From RGIG3102 sp964525015 (GTDB taxonomy: Bacteria; Bacillota; Clostridia; Oscillospirales; Ruminococcaceae), in NCBI GenBank assembly GCA_964525015.1, contig CAZGFY010000015.1, positions 1 to 49,756 on the forward strand: a DNA stretch of 49,756 nucleotides, in the 5' to 3' direction. Numbering within the stretch: the stretch's first letter is position 1; the number at the start of each line of letters is the position of its first letter. Shown here piece by piece: positions 1 through 7,094 of the stretch. The translations under genes and the position numbers were made by a program. The notes under the pieces were generated by a model, which was not told where the DNA came from, made no database searches, and worked only from the letters and a program-made list of their open reading frames with translations.

Positions 1-155
1 GTAAAGAAAAATTATCAGAAAACATTGCAACTGTTATGGAAGCAATCGTTAAAGCAAAACCATCTGCTGCAAAAGGTCAATACCTACGTTCTTGCTCAAT
101 TGCAACAACAATGGGTCCTGGCGTAAAACTAAACAGCGCTAAATTTGGCGTTTAA
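1..155 (+). CDS. rplA: 50S ribosomal protein L1, C-terminal end (partial)
   Basis: The window opens inside this gene, in the frame whose codons start at base 3. The last 50 residues are readable and contain the L1 signatures KAKPSAAKGQYLRS and TMGPGVKLN just before the stop at 153-155. L1 forms the L1 stalk of the large subunit and helps release the E-site tRNA; in many bacteria it also represses its own operon. A strong terminator follows 12 bases after the stop, so rplA is the last gene of its transcript. The usual downstream partners rplJ and rplL are not here: they lie 5.6 kb away on the other strand. Confidence 0.95.
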   Translation, partial: KEKLSENIATVMEAIVKAKPSAAKGQYLRSCSIATTMGPGVKLNSAKFGV

Positions 156-166
156 TTAAAAGTTTT

Positions 167-197
167 AAGAGAGAAGATATTTTCTTCTCTCTTTTTA
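167..197 (+). terminator. intrinsic terminator after rplA
   Basis: An 11-bp perfect stem (AAGAGAGAAGA at 167-177 with its complement at 183-193) and a 5-base loop are followed by T residues. It ends the ribosomal protein transcript. Confidence 0.9.
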
Positions 198-205
198 TTT
201 ATATA

Positions 206-235
206 TTGCTATAACTTTAGCTTTTATGATATAAT
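206..235 (+). promoter_or_regulatory. candidate sigma-A promoter for yqeG-nfo
   Basis: TTGCTA at 206-211 and TATAAT at 230-235 are separated by 18 bases. They lie just after the rplA terminator and about 95 bases before the yqeG start. Confidence 0.5.
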
Positions 236-331
236 TTATATTATCTTATGATAATACAAACTATAGTTTTCTTTCGGAAAAAGAATAGCCCGAATATCAC
301 TTTTAATTAAACAAAGGAATGGTTATAATTT

Positions 332-838
332 ATGAAAATAATGTATCCAGATTTTCTTTTTGCAAAAACTGCTAATATAACTGCTGAATTTTTAAAAGAA
401 AATGGAATAAAAAATTTACTACTAGACGTTGATAACACGCTTACAACTCACAAAAATCCTATCCCATGGGAAGGAATTGAAGAATGGGTTCAAGGTATGA
501 AAGACGCTGGCATTAATATGATAATAATATCAAATAACTACGAGGAAAGAGTTGCGCCTTTTGCTAAAAAACTAGGGCTAATGCATAATAGTTTTTCAGC
601 AAAACCACTTCCATTTGCAATTTATAAATGTATGGAAAAATTAGGTGCCACAAAAAGAGATACTGCAATAGTTGGCGACCAGATTTTAACCGATATTTTA
701 GGTGGAAATTTAATTGGTATAACTTCTATTTTAGTGCTTGCTATAAAAGAAGAAGGCACAGCATATTTTGATATTAAAAGAAAATTTGAAAAAGGCTTTA
801 TCAAAAAGCATATACAAAGAAACGGAGAGCCTTTATAA
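332..838 (+). CDS. yqeG: YqeG family HAD-IIIA phosphatase
   Basis: This 168-residue protein has the HAD superfamily order. Motif I is LDVDNTLT with the nucleophile pair D32/D34, motif II is IIISNN near residue 65, a Lys follows near residue 91 (SAKPLPF), and motif IV is VGDQILTDILGGN. The size and lack of a large cap fit subfamily IIIA, YqeG type, a conserved Bacillota protein that is probably a cytosolic phosphatase; the physiological substrate is not established. The start is supported by AAAGGAATGG about 12 bases upstream, a ribosome-site style repeated throughout the window. The stop overlaps the next start by one base (TAATG), so it is translationally coupled to the Nfo-like gene. Confidence 0.9.
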   Translation: MKIMYPDFLFAKTANITAEFLKENGIKNLLLDVDNTLTTHKNPIPWEGIEEWVQGMKDAGINMIIISNNYEERVAPFAKKLGLMHNSFSAKPLPFAIYKCMEKLGATKRDTAIVGDQILTDILGGNLIGITSILVLAIKEEGTAYFDIKRKFEKGFIKKHIQRNGEPL

Positions 839-1686
839 TGATTAGATTTGGCCCAGCTGGAACTCCTGATGATTTTAAAACTTTAGGATATAAAAAATCC
901 AGCCAAATGATGGATTATTTAAAACATCATAACCTTTCAGCTTTTGAATACCAATGCGGACGTGGTGTTCGTGTTAATGAAGACACTCTTCGCATTTTAA
1001 ATGAAAAATCAAAAGAATATGATATAAAAATATCTTTGCACGCCCCTTATTTTATTTCAATGTCGAGCGTTAGCGAGGAAACTAGATTAAAAAGCGTTGA
1101 TTATATTTTAGATTCTGCTAGAGCACTAAAAATGTTAGGTGGAAATAGAATAATTTTTCACTCTGGCTCTGCTGGCAAAATAACAAGGCAGGAAGCGATG
1201 ATTAAAGCTAGTGATACAATGTTTTTAATGCAAACGGCCTTAGATAAAAACGGATTTTCTGATATGATTTTATGCCCTGAAACAATGGGTAAATTAAATC
1301 AATTAGGGGATTTAGATGAAGTTTTACAGCTATGTAAAATCGATAAAAGAATAACCCCTTGTATTGATTTTGGGCATTTAAATGCAAGAGATGCTGGCAT
1401 AATTAAAACCAAAGATGACTATAAGCGAATTTTAGATAAAATCGAAACTGAATTAAAGGATGAAAGAAGCCAAAACTTTCACGTTCATTTTTCTAAAATT
1501 GAATACACCCAAAAAGGCGAGAAAAAGCATTTAACCTTTGAAGACACCGTTTACGGCCCAGAGTTTGAGCCCTTAATGGATTTACTTTTTGAAAGAAATC
1601 TTTCGCCAACTATTATTTGCGAATCGGCTGGCACTCAAGGAATTGATGCTAAAATGATGAATGAATATATAAAAAATTTAAAATAA
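838..1686 (+). CDS. nfo: Nfo-type AP endonuclease / TIM-barrel deoxyribonuclease IV
   Basis: This 282-residue xylose-isomerase-like TIM barrel shows endonuclease IV metal-site motifs in order: SLHAPYF (H68), IIFHSGSA, LCPETMGK with the bridging Glu, CIDFGHLNA, FHVHFSKIEY and ICESAG. Family members cut DNA 5' of abasic sites using a three-zinc centre. The length matches the family (about 280). It starts inside the stop of yqeG (TAATG overlap), so the two are co-expressed. The sequence is the divergent clostridial form rather than the E. coli type, so 'TIM-barrel endonuclease-like' is the cautious name and the AP-endonuclease role comes from family knowledge. Confidence 0.8.
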   Translation: MIRFGPAGTPDDFKTLGYKKSSQMMDYLKHHNLSAFEYQCGRGVRVNEDTLRILNEKSKEYDIKISLHAPYFISMSSVSEETRLKSVDYILDSARALKMLGGNRIIFHSGSAGKITRQEAMIKASDTMFLMQTALDKNGFSDMILCPETMGKLNQLGDLDEVLQLCKIDKRITPCIDFGHLNARDAGIIKTKDDYKRILDKIETELKDERSQNFHVHFSKIEYTQKGEKKHLTFEDTVYGPEFEPLMDLLFERNLSPTIICESAGTQGIDAKMMNEYIKNLK

Positions 1687-1709
1687 AGCTATGAAGGGAA
1701 CTAACTAAA

Positions 1710-2774
1710 ATGAATTTAAGAATGCAAAAATTATCAGAAAAAATGGGTGCAGATTTTGAAGGTGCACTAATAACGAGCGACCAGAATAGATTTTATCTTC
1801 TTGGGGTGAAATCAAGTGCTGGCACACTTTTAGTTTTAAAAGATACAGCATATTTCATTATCGATTTTAGATATATCGAGCTTGCTAAAAAAACAGCTAA
1901 ATGCGAAAATATTATTATGCAGGATAATCTGCACGAACAGATTAATGAAATACTAAAAAAACACAATGTTAAAAATTTATGCGTGGAAGATAGCCTAACT
2001 GTTGGGCAGCTGAATTCTTTTACTAAAAATTTAAAGGTTAATATAGATATAACTAGCCAGCTTACAAAGGAAATTTCAAATTTAAGAAAAGTTAAAGATG
2101 AAGAAGAATTAAAAGCTATAAAAGTTGCCCAAGAGATAACAGACGAAACTTTCACTTATATGCTTTCAATTTTAAAGGCAGGCGTTAAAGAAAGAGATTT
2201 TGCAATAGAACTTGATACAAAAATGAAAAAACTAGGCGCTGAGGGTAATGCTTTTTCAACTATCCTTGTTTCAGGTAAAAACTCAAGCCTGCCACACGGT
2301 GTGCCAAGTGAAAAACTACTTGAAAAAGGCGACTTTGTAACTATGGACTTTGGCGCAAAATACAATGGCTACTGCACAGATATGACTAGAACCATTGTTA
2401 TAGGCTCTGCAACTGATGAAATGAAAAAGGTTTATGATACAGTTCTTAAAGCGCAATTAAAGGCTATTGAGGGCATTAAAGCTGGCGTTACTGGAAAAGA
2501 GATTGATAAACTTGCAAGAGATTATATCTATCAAAACGGCTATGAAGGATTTTTTGGTCACGGACTTGGGCATAGCTATGGAATTGATGTTCACGAGAGC
2601 CCTAGATTTTCAATTGTGGAAGAAGAAGTTATGGTTCCGGGAATTTTAATGACAGTAGAGCCAGGGATTTACCTACCTGAAAAATTCGGAGTTAGAATAG
2701 AAGACACTGTTCAAATCACACAAAATGGCTGTATTAATCTAACAAAGAGCAAAAAAGATTTAATAGAGTTATAA
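1710..2774 (+). CDS. pepP: M24 family Xaa-Pro aminopeptidase
   Basis: This 354-residue protein has an N-terminal creatinase-like domain (about 1-125) and a pita-bread M24 catalytic domain (about 130-354). All five dinuclear metal ligands are visible: D213 in MDFGAKYNG, D224 in CTDMTR, H288 in GHGLGHSYG, E317 in TVEPGIY and E331 in VRIEDT. HESP also fits an aminopeptidase P-like enzyme that releases N-terminal residues before proline. It lies 23 bases after nfo, with AAGGGAA as ribosome site, and directly upstream of efp. That pairing is common in Bacillota. The protein is cytosolic, with no signal peptide. PepQ-type prolidase is the alternative name. Confidence 0.9.
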   Translation: MNLRMQKLSEKMGADFEGALITSDQNRFYLLGVKSSAGTLLVLKDTAYFIIDFRYIELAKKTAKCENIIMQDNLHEQINEILKKHNVKNLCVEDSLTVGQLNSFTKNLKVNIDITSQLTKEISNLRKVKDEEELKAIKVAQEITDETFTYMLSILKAGVKERDFAIELDTKMKKLGAEGNAFSTILVSGKNSSLPHGVPSEKLLEKGDFVTMDFGAKYNGYCTDMTRTIVIGSATDEMKKVYDTVLKAQLKAIEGIKAGVTGKEIDKLARDYIYQNGYEGFFGHGLGHSYGIDVHESPRFSIVEEEVMVPGILMTVEPGIYLPEKFGVRIEDTVQITQNGCINLTKSKKDLIEL

Positions 2775-2821
2775 TAACAGCCTTAAAATATAGCTATAAC
2801 GCAGAAAAATAAGAATTTTAC

Positions 2822-2850
2822 TTGAAATTTTCTCTATTTTGATGTAAAAT
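2822..2850 (+). promoter_or_regulatory. candidate promoter for efp
   Basis: TTGAAA (2822-2827), a 17-base spacer and TAAAAT (2845-2850). It implies that efp has its own transcript in addition to readthrough from the peptidase gene; no terminator lies between the two genes. Confidence 0.45.
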
Positions 2851-2936
2851 TAAAAAGATAAATAATATTAAAATATAAGTATAAATAATCTAGATTAAGC
2901 ATATAATGTAGATTAGTTATAAATTCGGAGGTTTTT

Positions 2937-3494
2937 ATGGTATCAGCAGGCGATTTTCGTAACGGTATAACATTTGAAGAAGATGGGAATGTAATGCAAG
3001 TTATCGAGTTCCAACACGTTAAACCAGGTAAAGGTGCAGCGTTTGTTAGAACAAAAGTTAAAAATGTAATCACAGGGAGTGTTGTAGAAAAAACATACAA
3101 TCCATCAGATAAATTCCCACCAGCATATGTGGAAAGAAGAGAAATGCAATTCCTATATGAAGAAGGTGATTTATGCTACTTTATGGACTTAGAAACATAC
3201 GACCAAATTCCAGTAAACGCTAGAGAATTAAGCGATGCTTTTAAATTCGTTAAAGAAAATGATACAGTGAAAATCGTATCATATAAAGGCAATATCTTTG
3301 CAGTTGAACCTGCAAACTTTGTTGAGTTAAAAATCACACAAACAGACCCAGGCTTTAAAGGCAACACAGCTACAAACACGCTAAAACCAGCTATCGTTGA
3401 AACAGGTGCTGAAATTAGAGTTCCTTTATTTATTGAAGAAGGCGAAGTAGTTAGAGTTGACACTAGAACTGGCGAATATATGGAACGTGCTTAA
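2937..3494 (+). CDS. efp: elongation factor P
   Basis: The 185-residue length is exactly that of EF-P, and the three OB-like domains are recognisable. The loop that reaches the peptidyl-transferase centre is PGKGAAF, with the modifiable lysine at position 32 as in Bacillus EF-P; the family C-terminal block is present (PLFIEEGE, DTRTGEY). EF-P rescues ribosomes stalled on polyproline. The ribosome site is GGAGG seven bases before ATG. The stop is followed directly by the duplicated structured repeat rather than by a simple terminator. No EF-P modification enzyme is visible in the window. Confidence 0.97.
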   Translation: MVSAGDFRNGITFEEDGNVMQVIEFQHVKPGKGAAFVRTKVKNVITGSVVEKTYNPSDKFPPAYVERREMQFLYEEGDLCYFMDLETYDQIPVNARELSDAFKFVKENDTVKIVSYKGNIFAVEPANFVELKITQTDPGFKGNTATNTLKPAIVETGAEIRVPLFIEEGEVVRVDTRTGEYMERA

Positions 3495-3790
3495 AATTTA
3501 CTAAAGTAAATTTTAAGCTAGAGTTTTTCTATTTTGGCAAGAAGTATTGCCAAAACTTTACCATAGGTAAAGATAAGAAAAACGTCTGCCTTGGTTTTTA
3601 AAATAAAACTAAAGTAAATTTTAAGCTAGAGTTTTTCTATTTTGGCAAGAAGTATTGCCAAAACTTTACCATAGGTAAAGATAAGAAAAACATCTGCCTT
3701 GGTGTTTAAAATAAAACTAAAGTAAATTTTAATCACTTTAGAATTTTACCCCTTTTGGCAAAAGGAATTGCCAATGAAATAAAATGGCTT
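3492..3790 (+). repeat. tandem 108-bp structured repeat (two units and a decayed third) between efp and the zinc-ribbon gene
   Basis: This fills the 318-base gap after efp. Units at 3500-3607 and 3608-3715 are almost identical; a third begins at 3716 and diverges after about 17 bases. Each full unit can fold as a lead hairpin (best in the first unit, 3491-3516, loop TAAA) plus a three-way junction. In the junction the outer stem is GTTTTTCT with AGAAAAAC, enclosing two hairpins, TTTTGGCAA/TTGCCAAAA and CTTTACC/GGTAAAG. The third unit keeps one lead hairpin (CTAAAGT/ACTTTAG) and a simpler stem, and ends at the ribosome site of the next gene. No reading frame is evident. An untranslated leader or an RNA-type repeat are both possible. 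Confidence 0.8.
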
Positions 3791-3812
3791 ACAAGAAAGG
3801 ATGGGTATTATT

Positions 3813-4310
3813 ATGATACTTACAGAAAAATTAGCGTACATCAGAGGTCTTTGTGATGGGCTTGGAATTGAAGCTGATACAAATGAAAACAAAGTTTTAC
3901 TAGCACTTGTTGACTTACTTGATGATTTAACACAAGAAGTGAGCCAACACGAGAGCGATATCGAACAGCTTTTTGAAGAAATCGATGCTATTGATGAAGA
4001 TTTAAGCGATGTTGAAGATGCTCTTTTATACGATGATGAAGACTTCGACGACGAAGACTTCACAGAAGAAGATTTCTTTAATGCAGATTGCGACTGCGAT
4101 GGAGATTGTGATTGTGGAGATGACTGCTCTTGTGGTGGGCATCATCACGGATATGATGAAGAAAATCCTATCTATGAAATCGAATGCCCAGGCTGTGGAG
4201 AAGTAGTTTGTATGGACGAAGAAATGCTATTCTCTGAAAACTGTGCTTGCCCAAATTGCAAAGTTAAATTCGAGATTGACTATGAAGGCGTTAGCGAAGG
4301 CGAAGAATAA
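3813..4310 (+). CDS. CD1247-type N-terminal domain protein with zinc ribbon
   Basis: This 165-residue acidic protein has three parts. Residues 1-70 are a helical CD1247-like domain (MILTEKLAYIRGLCDGLGIE then a Leu/Asp-rich helix). Residues 75-112 are extremely acidic and include six cysteines alternating with Asp (C93, C95, C99, C101, C105, C107) and a His triplet. Residues 124-150 form a zinc ribbon (C125, C128, C146, C149). The function is unknown; conserved clostridial relatives sit near efp. The ATG at 3813 is preferred over the one at 3801 because AAGAAAGG ends at 3800, directly against the earlier ATG and 12 bases before the later one. Confidence 0.85.
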   Translation: MILTEKLAYIRGLCDGLGIEADTNENKVLLALVDLLDDLTQEVSQHESDIEQLFEEIDAIDEDLSDVEDALLYDDEDFDDEDFTEEDFFNADCDCDGDCDCGDDCSCGGHHHGYDEENPIYEIECPGCGEVVCMDEEMLFSENCACPNCKVKFEIDYEGVSEGEE

Positions 4311-4322
4311 AATCAAACATTA

Positions 4323-4366
4323 AAAAGTAGCTATGCAGTTTTTATAATTGTATAGCTACTTTTATA
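4323..4366 (+). terminator. intrinsic terminator
   Basis: A 12-bp stem (AAAAGTAGCTAT at 4323-4334 with its complement at 4352-4363) ends in T residues, downstream of the zinc-ribbon gene. Confidence 0.85.
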
Positions 4367-4401
4367 ATATTTTAGAGTGCAAGAAAGGAATAATTATAAT
4401 A

Positions 4402-5097
4402 ATGAAATTAAATTTTGATAATATAGATTCCGCCCCTTTTTGGGCTAGGTTTTTATTAGCAGTTATATCTATTCCACTTGTTATTTTATCAATGATTTTA
4501 ACAGTTATATTTATTGGGGTATATCACAGCCTAAGATTTAGCAGTGAAACTGTTTATTTTATCACTAGTAAGCTATCTCTATTTCCTATTGTTTTCTCAG
4601 TGTCGATACTTTTGTATCTTATCATTAAAATATTTTACAAAAACGAGAAGTTTATGCAAAAATTAGCTTTAATAGGGGTTTTTATAGGCTTATTTTTTGG
4701 CACTTTAAGTTTAATGTATTTTAATAAATTCACTCTAGATGGCGTTTATACCTACACAGCTTTTAGCGAAAATTATTATAGCTTTAATGATATGCTCTCT
4801 TTTAATGCAAAAGAAGGCTCAGACGGAACGCTAAATATCAGCTTTATAGCAGAAGATGGAAAAGAATTTACATACACAGGTGGAAAATTTGAAGTAACTT
4901 CTTATACAAGTGCAAATATCGATGAAATCTACAAAGAAGACCCAACTAAAGAGTATCTTCTAGATATCGCTAAAATAATGAAAAAGGGAAATATTCCATT
5001 TATTATATCCAATCGCCAAGAGCTAGAAGAAGATATTGAATATGAATACTGGCTGGATATTTTAGATGAAATCTTGCTGATTTATAAAGAAAATTAG
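4402..5097 (+). CDS. membrane protein of unknown function
   Basis: This 231-residue protein has three hydrophobic segments in its N-terminal half (around residues 15-40, 52-75 and 82-105) and a soluble C-terminal half of about 120 residues rich in Glu and Tyr (TYTGGKFEVTSY, EYEYWLDIL). I do not recognise a family. The start at 4402 follows AAGAAAGGAATAATTATAAT, the same ribosome-site style as its neighbours; an upstream in-frame ATG at 4348 lies inside the preceding terminator hairpin and is rejected. The small lipoprotein gene follows 57 bases later, with an 8-bp AT stem between them that lacks a T-tract, so the two may share a transcript. Confidence 0.75.
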   Translation: MKLNFDNIDSAPFWARFLLAVISIPLVILSMILTVIFIGVYHSLRFSSETVYFITSKLSLFPIVFSVSILLYLIIKIFYKNEKFMQKLALIGVFIGLFFGTLSLMYFNKFTLDGVYTYTAFSENYYSFNDMLSFNAKEGSDGTLNISFIAEDGKEFTYTGGKFEVTSYTSANIDEIYKEDPTKEYLLDIAKIMKKGNIPFIISNRQELEEDIEYEYWLDILDEILLIYKEN

Positions 5098-5154
5098 CTT
5101 TTTTATAGCTAATTAAAAAAATTATATAAAAATTAAAAAGGAATGATTATAAAT

Positions 5155-5730
5155 ATGAAAAATTTAATTTTAATTACTGCATTATTAATAGCACTCAGTT
5201 TAACTGCTTGCTCATCAAACGAAACTATCGAAGAAACTTCTTCAGAAAATACTTCTTCAGAAAATATTTCTTCAAGTGAAGAGATATTAGAGCCAAATGT
5301 TGGTGTTGTAAATCCTATGGTTGAAGTTTTGGGGACTGATGATTTTATAACTAGCCTTGGAATAAATCTTACTGCCCCAAGTGATAGCGAAGTTTTAAAA
5401 TATGTTATAATAAGTGATGAAGTTGCACAAATAACCTATTTAAAAAATGATTTAGAATATACTCTAAGAGCTTCGAAATCAGCCCCTAGCGATGATATTC
5501 ACGGGGTGTATAGCGAAGGAATAGAGAATATTCTATCAAATGAAGTTTTAAATGATACTCCATACACCATAAACGCTAAACTTTACAGCCAGCGATGGAC
5601 AGTTTTATCTGCTGATATATCTGATATTAATTTAGCTATATCTCTATCCGTAGATAAAGTTTTAACAAATGAAGAAGCTGAAATTTTAATAGAAGATTTT
5701 AAAGAAGTTATCCAAAAAACTTTTGAATAA
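5155..5730 (+). CDS. lipoprotein of unknown function
   Basis: This 191-residue protein has a clear lipoprotein signal: MKN, a hydrophobic stretch, then LTAC with C19 as the lipidated residue. A Ser/Glu/Thr-rich linker (about 20-45) follows, then a soluble domain of about 145 residues that I cannot assign. It should be anchored on the outer face of the membrane. The start at 5155 is set by AAAAAGGAATGATTATAA; the in-frame ATG at 5143 is part of that ribosome site. It ends at a two-way terminator facing rplL. Its partner may be the membrane protein immediately upstream. Confidence 0.8.
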   Translation: MKNLILITALLIALSLTACSSNETIEETSSENTSSENISSSEEILEPNVGVVNPMVEVLGTDDFITSLGINLTAPSDSEVLKYVIISDEVAQITYLKNDLEYTLRASKSAPSDDIHGVYSEGIENILSNEVLNDTPYTINAKLYSQRWTVLSADISDINLAISLSVDKVLTNEEAEILIEDFKEVIQKTFE

Positions 5731-5744
5731 TTAAAATATTGCAT

Positions 5745-5786
5745 AAAAAAATGAGTTTACCCAAAAGGTAAACTCATTTTAATTTT
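5745..5786. terminator. bidirectional terminator between the lipoprotein gene and rplL
   Basis: A 14-bp perfect stem (AAAATGAGTTTACC at 5748-5761, complement at 5767-5780) is flanked by A and T runs, so it can stop transcription from both converging genes. Confidence 0.9.
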
Positions 5787-5798
5787 AAGAGATGTGAA

Positions 5799-6170
5799 TT
5801 ATTTTAATTCAACTTTAGCGCCAGCTTCTTCTAACTTAGCTTTGATTTCTTCAGCATCGTTTTTAGCAGCAGCTTCTTTGATTGTTTTTGGAGCTCCATC
5901 AACTAGTTCTTTTGATTCTTTTAGGCCAAGACCTGTGATTTCTTTAACTAGTTTGATAACGCCCATTTTTGAAGCACCAGCTTCAACAAGAACAACATCA
6001 AATTCTGATTTTTCAGCAGCAGCAGCAGGAGCAGCGCCACCAGCCATTACTACAGGAGCAGCAGCAGTTACACCGAACTCTTCTTCGATTGCTGATACTA
6101 ATTCTGATAATTCTAAAACTGTAAGAGTTTTGATTTCTTCAATAAATTTAACGATTTTTTCGTTTGCCAT
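5799..6170 (-). CDS. rplL: 50S ribosomal protein L7/L12
   Basis: This 123-residue protein has the three L7/L12 parts: an N-terminal dimerisation helix (MANEKIVKFIEEIKTLTV), an Ala/Gly-rich hinge (about 35-50) and the factor-binding C-terminal domain with GLGLKESKELVDGAP. Several copies form the ribosomal stalk that recruits translation GTPases. GGAGG lies just before the ATG. It is the second gene of the rplJ-rplL unit, 88 bases after rplJ, and ends at the shared two-way terminator. Confidence 0.97.
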   Translation of the reverse strand: MANEKIVKFIEEIKTLTVLELSELVSAIEEEFGVTAAAPVVMAGGAAPAAAAEKSEFDVVLVEAGASKMGVIKLVKEITGLGLKESKELVDGAPKTIKEAAAKNDAEEIKAKLEEAGAKVELK

Positions 6171-6258
6171 TTTTAATTTCCTCCAATTATTTTAATAAAT
6201 TAATTTTTAGCCTAAGGGCTAGTTGTTTGTTTTTTTAATAGCTATTTAAAAGCTATAA

Positions 6259-6777
6259 TTATGCAGGTTGACCTTCTTCTTTTTGAGTTTTAACTGCATC
6301 AAGAGCACATGCAAGGCCACGTAGGTTGCCTGTAAGTGCTGAAAGAAGCATAGATAGTAGAGCTTCTCTGCCTGGTAGTGTTGCAAGTTTTGTAACGCTA
6401 GCTTCATCAAGAACGTTTCCGTCCATGTAGCCTGTTTTAATAGCAAAAGTTGAATTTTTTTTATCTTTTGTAAAATTGTATAAAACTCTAGCTGCAGCTA
6501 ATGGATCTTCTTCGCCTGAAATTGCAAGAGCAGTAGTTCCTACTAAATGCTCGCTCATGCCTTCAAGATCTGTATCTTTGATAGCAATTTTAAATAATGT
6601 GTTTTTAACAACTTCATATTTAACGCCAGCTTCTCTTAATTCACGTCTTAGTTTTGTATCTTCATCAACAGTGATACCACCGTAGTTAAATACAACACCA
6701 GCTTGTGAAGCATCGATTTTTGATTTTAAATCAGCAACGTATGCTTGCTTTTGTGATAATATTTTTTCGCTTGCCAA
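6259..6777 (-). CDS. rplJ: 50S ribosomal protein L10
   Basis: This 172-residue protein matches L10 in length and motifs (ASEKILSQKQAYVADLKSKI, LRREAGVKYEVVKNTL-like core, TLPGREALLSMLLSALTGNL, ACALDAVK near the end). L10 anchors the L7/L12 dimers to 23S rRNA. The start codon is TTG at 6777, chosen because AGAGAGGTG lies seven bases upstream and the alanine-initial sequence matches family N-termini; no ATG fits. A strong promoter and an L10 leader with an attenuator precede it. Unlike the usual rplK-rplA-rplJ-rplL order, this pair is separated from rplA and inverted. Confidence 0.96.
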   Translation of the reverse strand: MASEKILSQKQAYVADLKSKIDASQAGVVFNYGGITVDEDTKLRRELREAGVKYEVVKNTLFKIAIKDTDLEGMSEHLVGTTALAISGEEDPLAAARVLYNFTKDKKNSTFAIKTGYMDGNVLDEASVTKLATLPGREALLSMLLSALTGNLRGLACALDAVKTQKEEGQPA

Positions 6778-6844
6778 TGTTTTTCACCTCTCTTAAAATT
6801 TTTCTAATATTTAAAGTAAATATTAGTATCGACTGTTCAAATAA

Positions 6845-6978
6845 AAAAGCTTGTTTTTTCATTTTCGAGAAAAAACAAGCATAATAAATCATAATATTTA
6901 TCGCTTTAATTCTCGGTAGGCTTTTATAATATCTTATAAAATTTAGGCTAAAAGCACCTACTGTCTTTGAACAGCATT
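6845..6978 (-). promoter_or_regulatory. L10 ribosomal leader with attenuator hairpin
   Basis: The transcript upstream of rplJ carries the Bacillota L10-leader signature: AAAGACAGTAGGTGC, a variable AT segment, then AGCCTACCGAG, whose AGTAGGTGCT/AGCCTACCG segments can pair. It is followed by a stem of two GCTTGTTTTTT-type arms (6849-6880) ending in TTTTTTAT on this strand, an intrinsic terminator. In this family, excess L10-L12 complex binds the leader and favours termination. A further perfect stem (CTAATATTTA/TAAATATTAG) lies between the attenuator and the ribosome site. With the promoter, this explains the 316-base gap. Confidence 0.85.
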
Positions 6979-6981
6979 AGT

Positions 6982-7010
6982 ATTATACTATAATCGGTAT
7001 AATTTGTCAA
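6982..7010 (-). promoter_or_regulatory. consensus promoter for rplJ-rplL
   Basis: On the minus strand, TTGACA (7005-7010) and TATAAT (6982-6987) are separated by exactly 17 bases, a full sigma-A consensus. Confidence 0.9.
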
Positions 7011-7040
7011 GGGCTCAATCCTTATTTTTATGGATTAAAT

Positions 7041-7080
7041 AAGAAAAAGCAAGGAACATTTAAAAACGTTCCTTGCTTTT
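7041..7080 (-). terminator. intrinsic terminator after pepD
   Basis: A 13-bp stem (AAAAGCAAGGAAC with its complement, 7045-7057 and 7068-7080) is followed by TTTTTCTT on the minus strand. Confidence 0.88.
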
Positions 7081-7094
7081 ATTGATTTTTTAAT

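Noticed and set aside
3500..3715. Possible CRISPR-like repeat
   Set aside because: The unit is 108 bases with no variable spacers; it is a tandem duplication of one structured unit.
5794..6195. 133-codon open frame opposite rplL
   Set aside because: It is a mirror of the Ala-rich rplL coding sequence, and no ribosome site precedes it.
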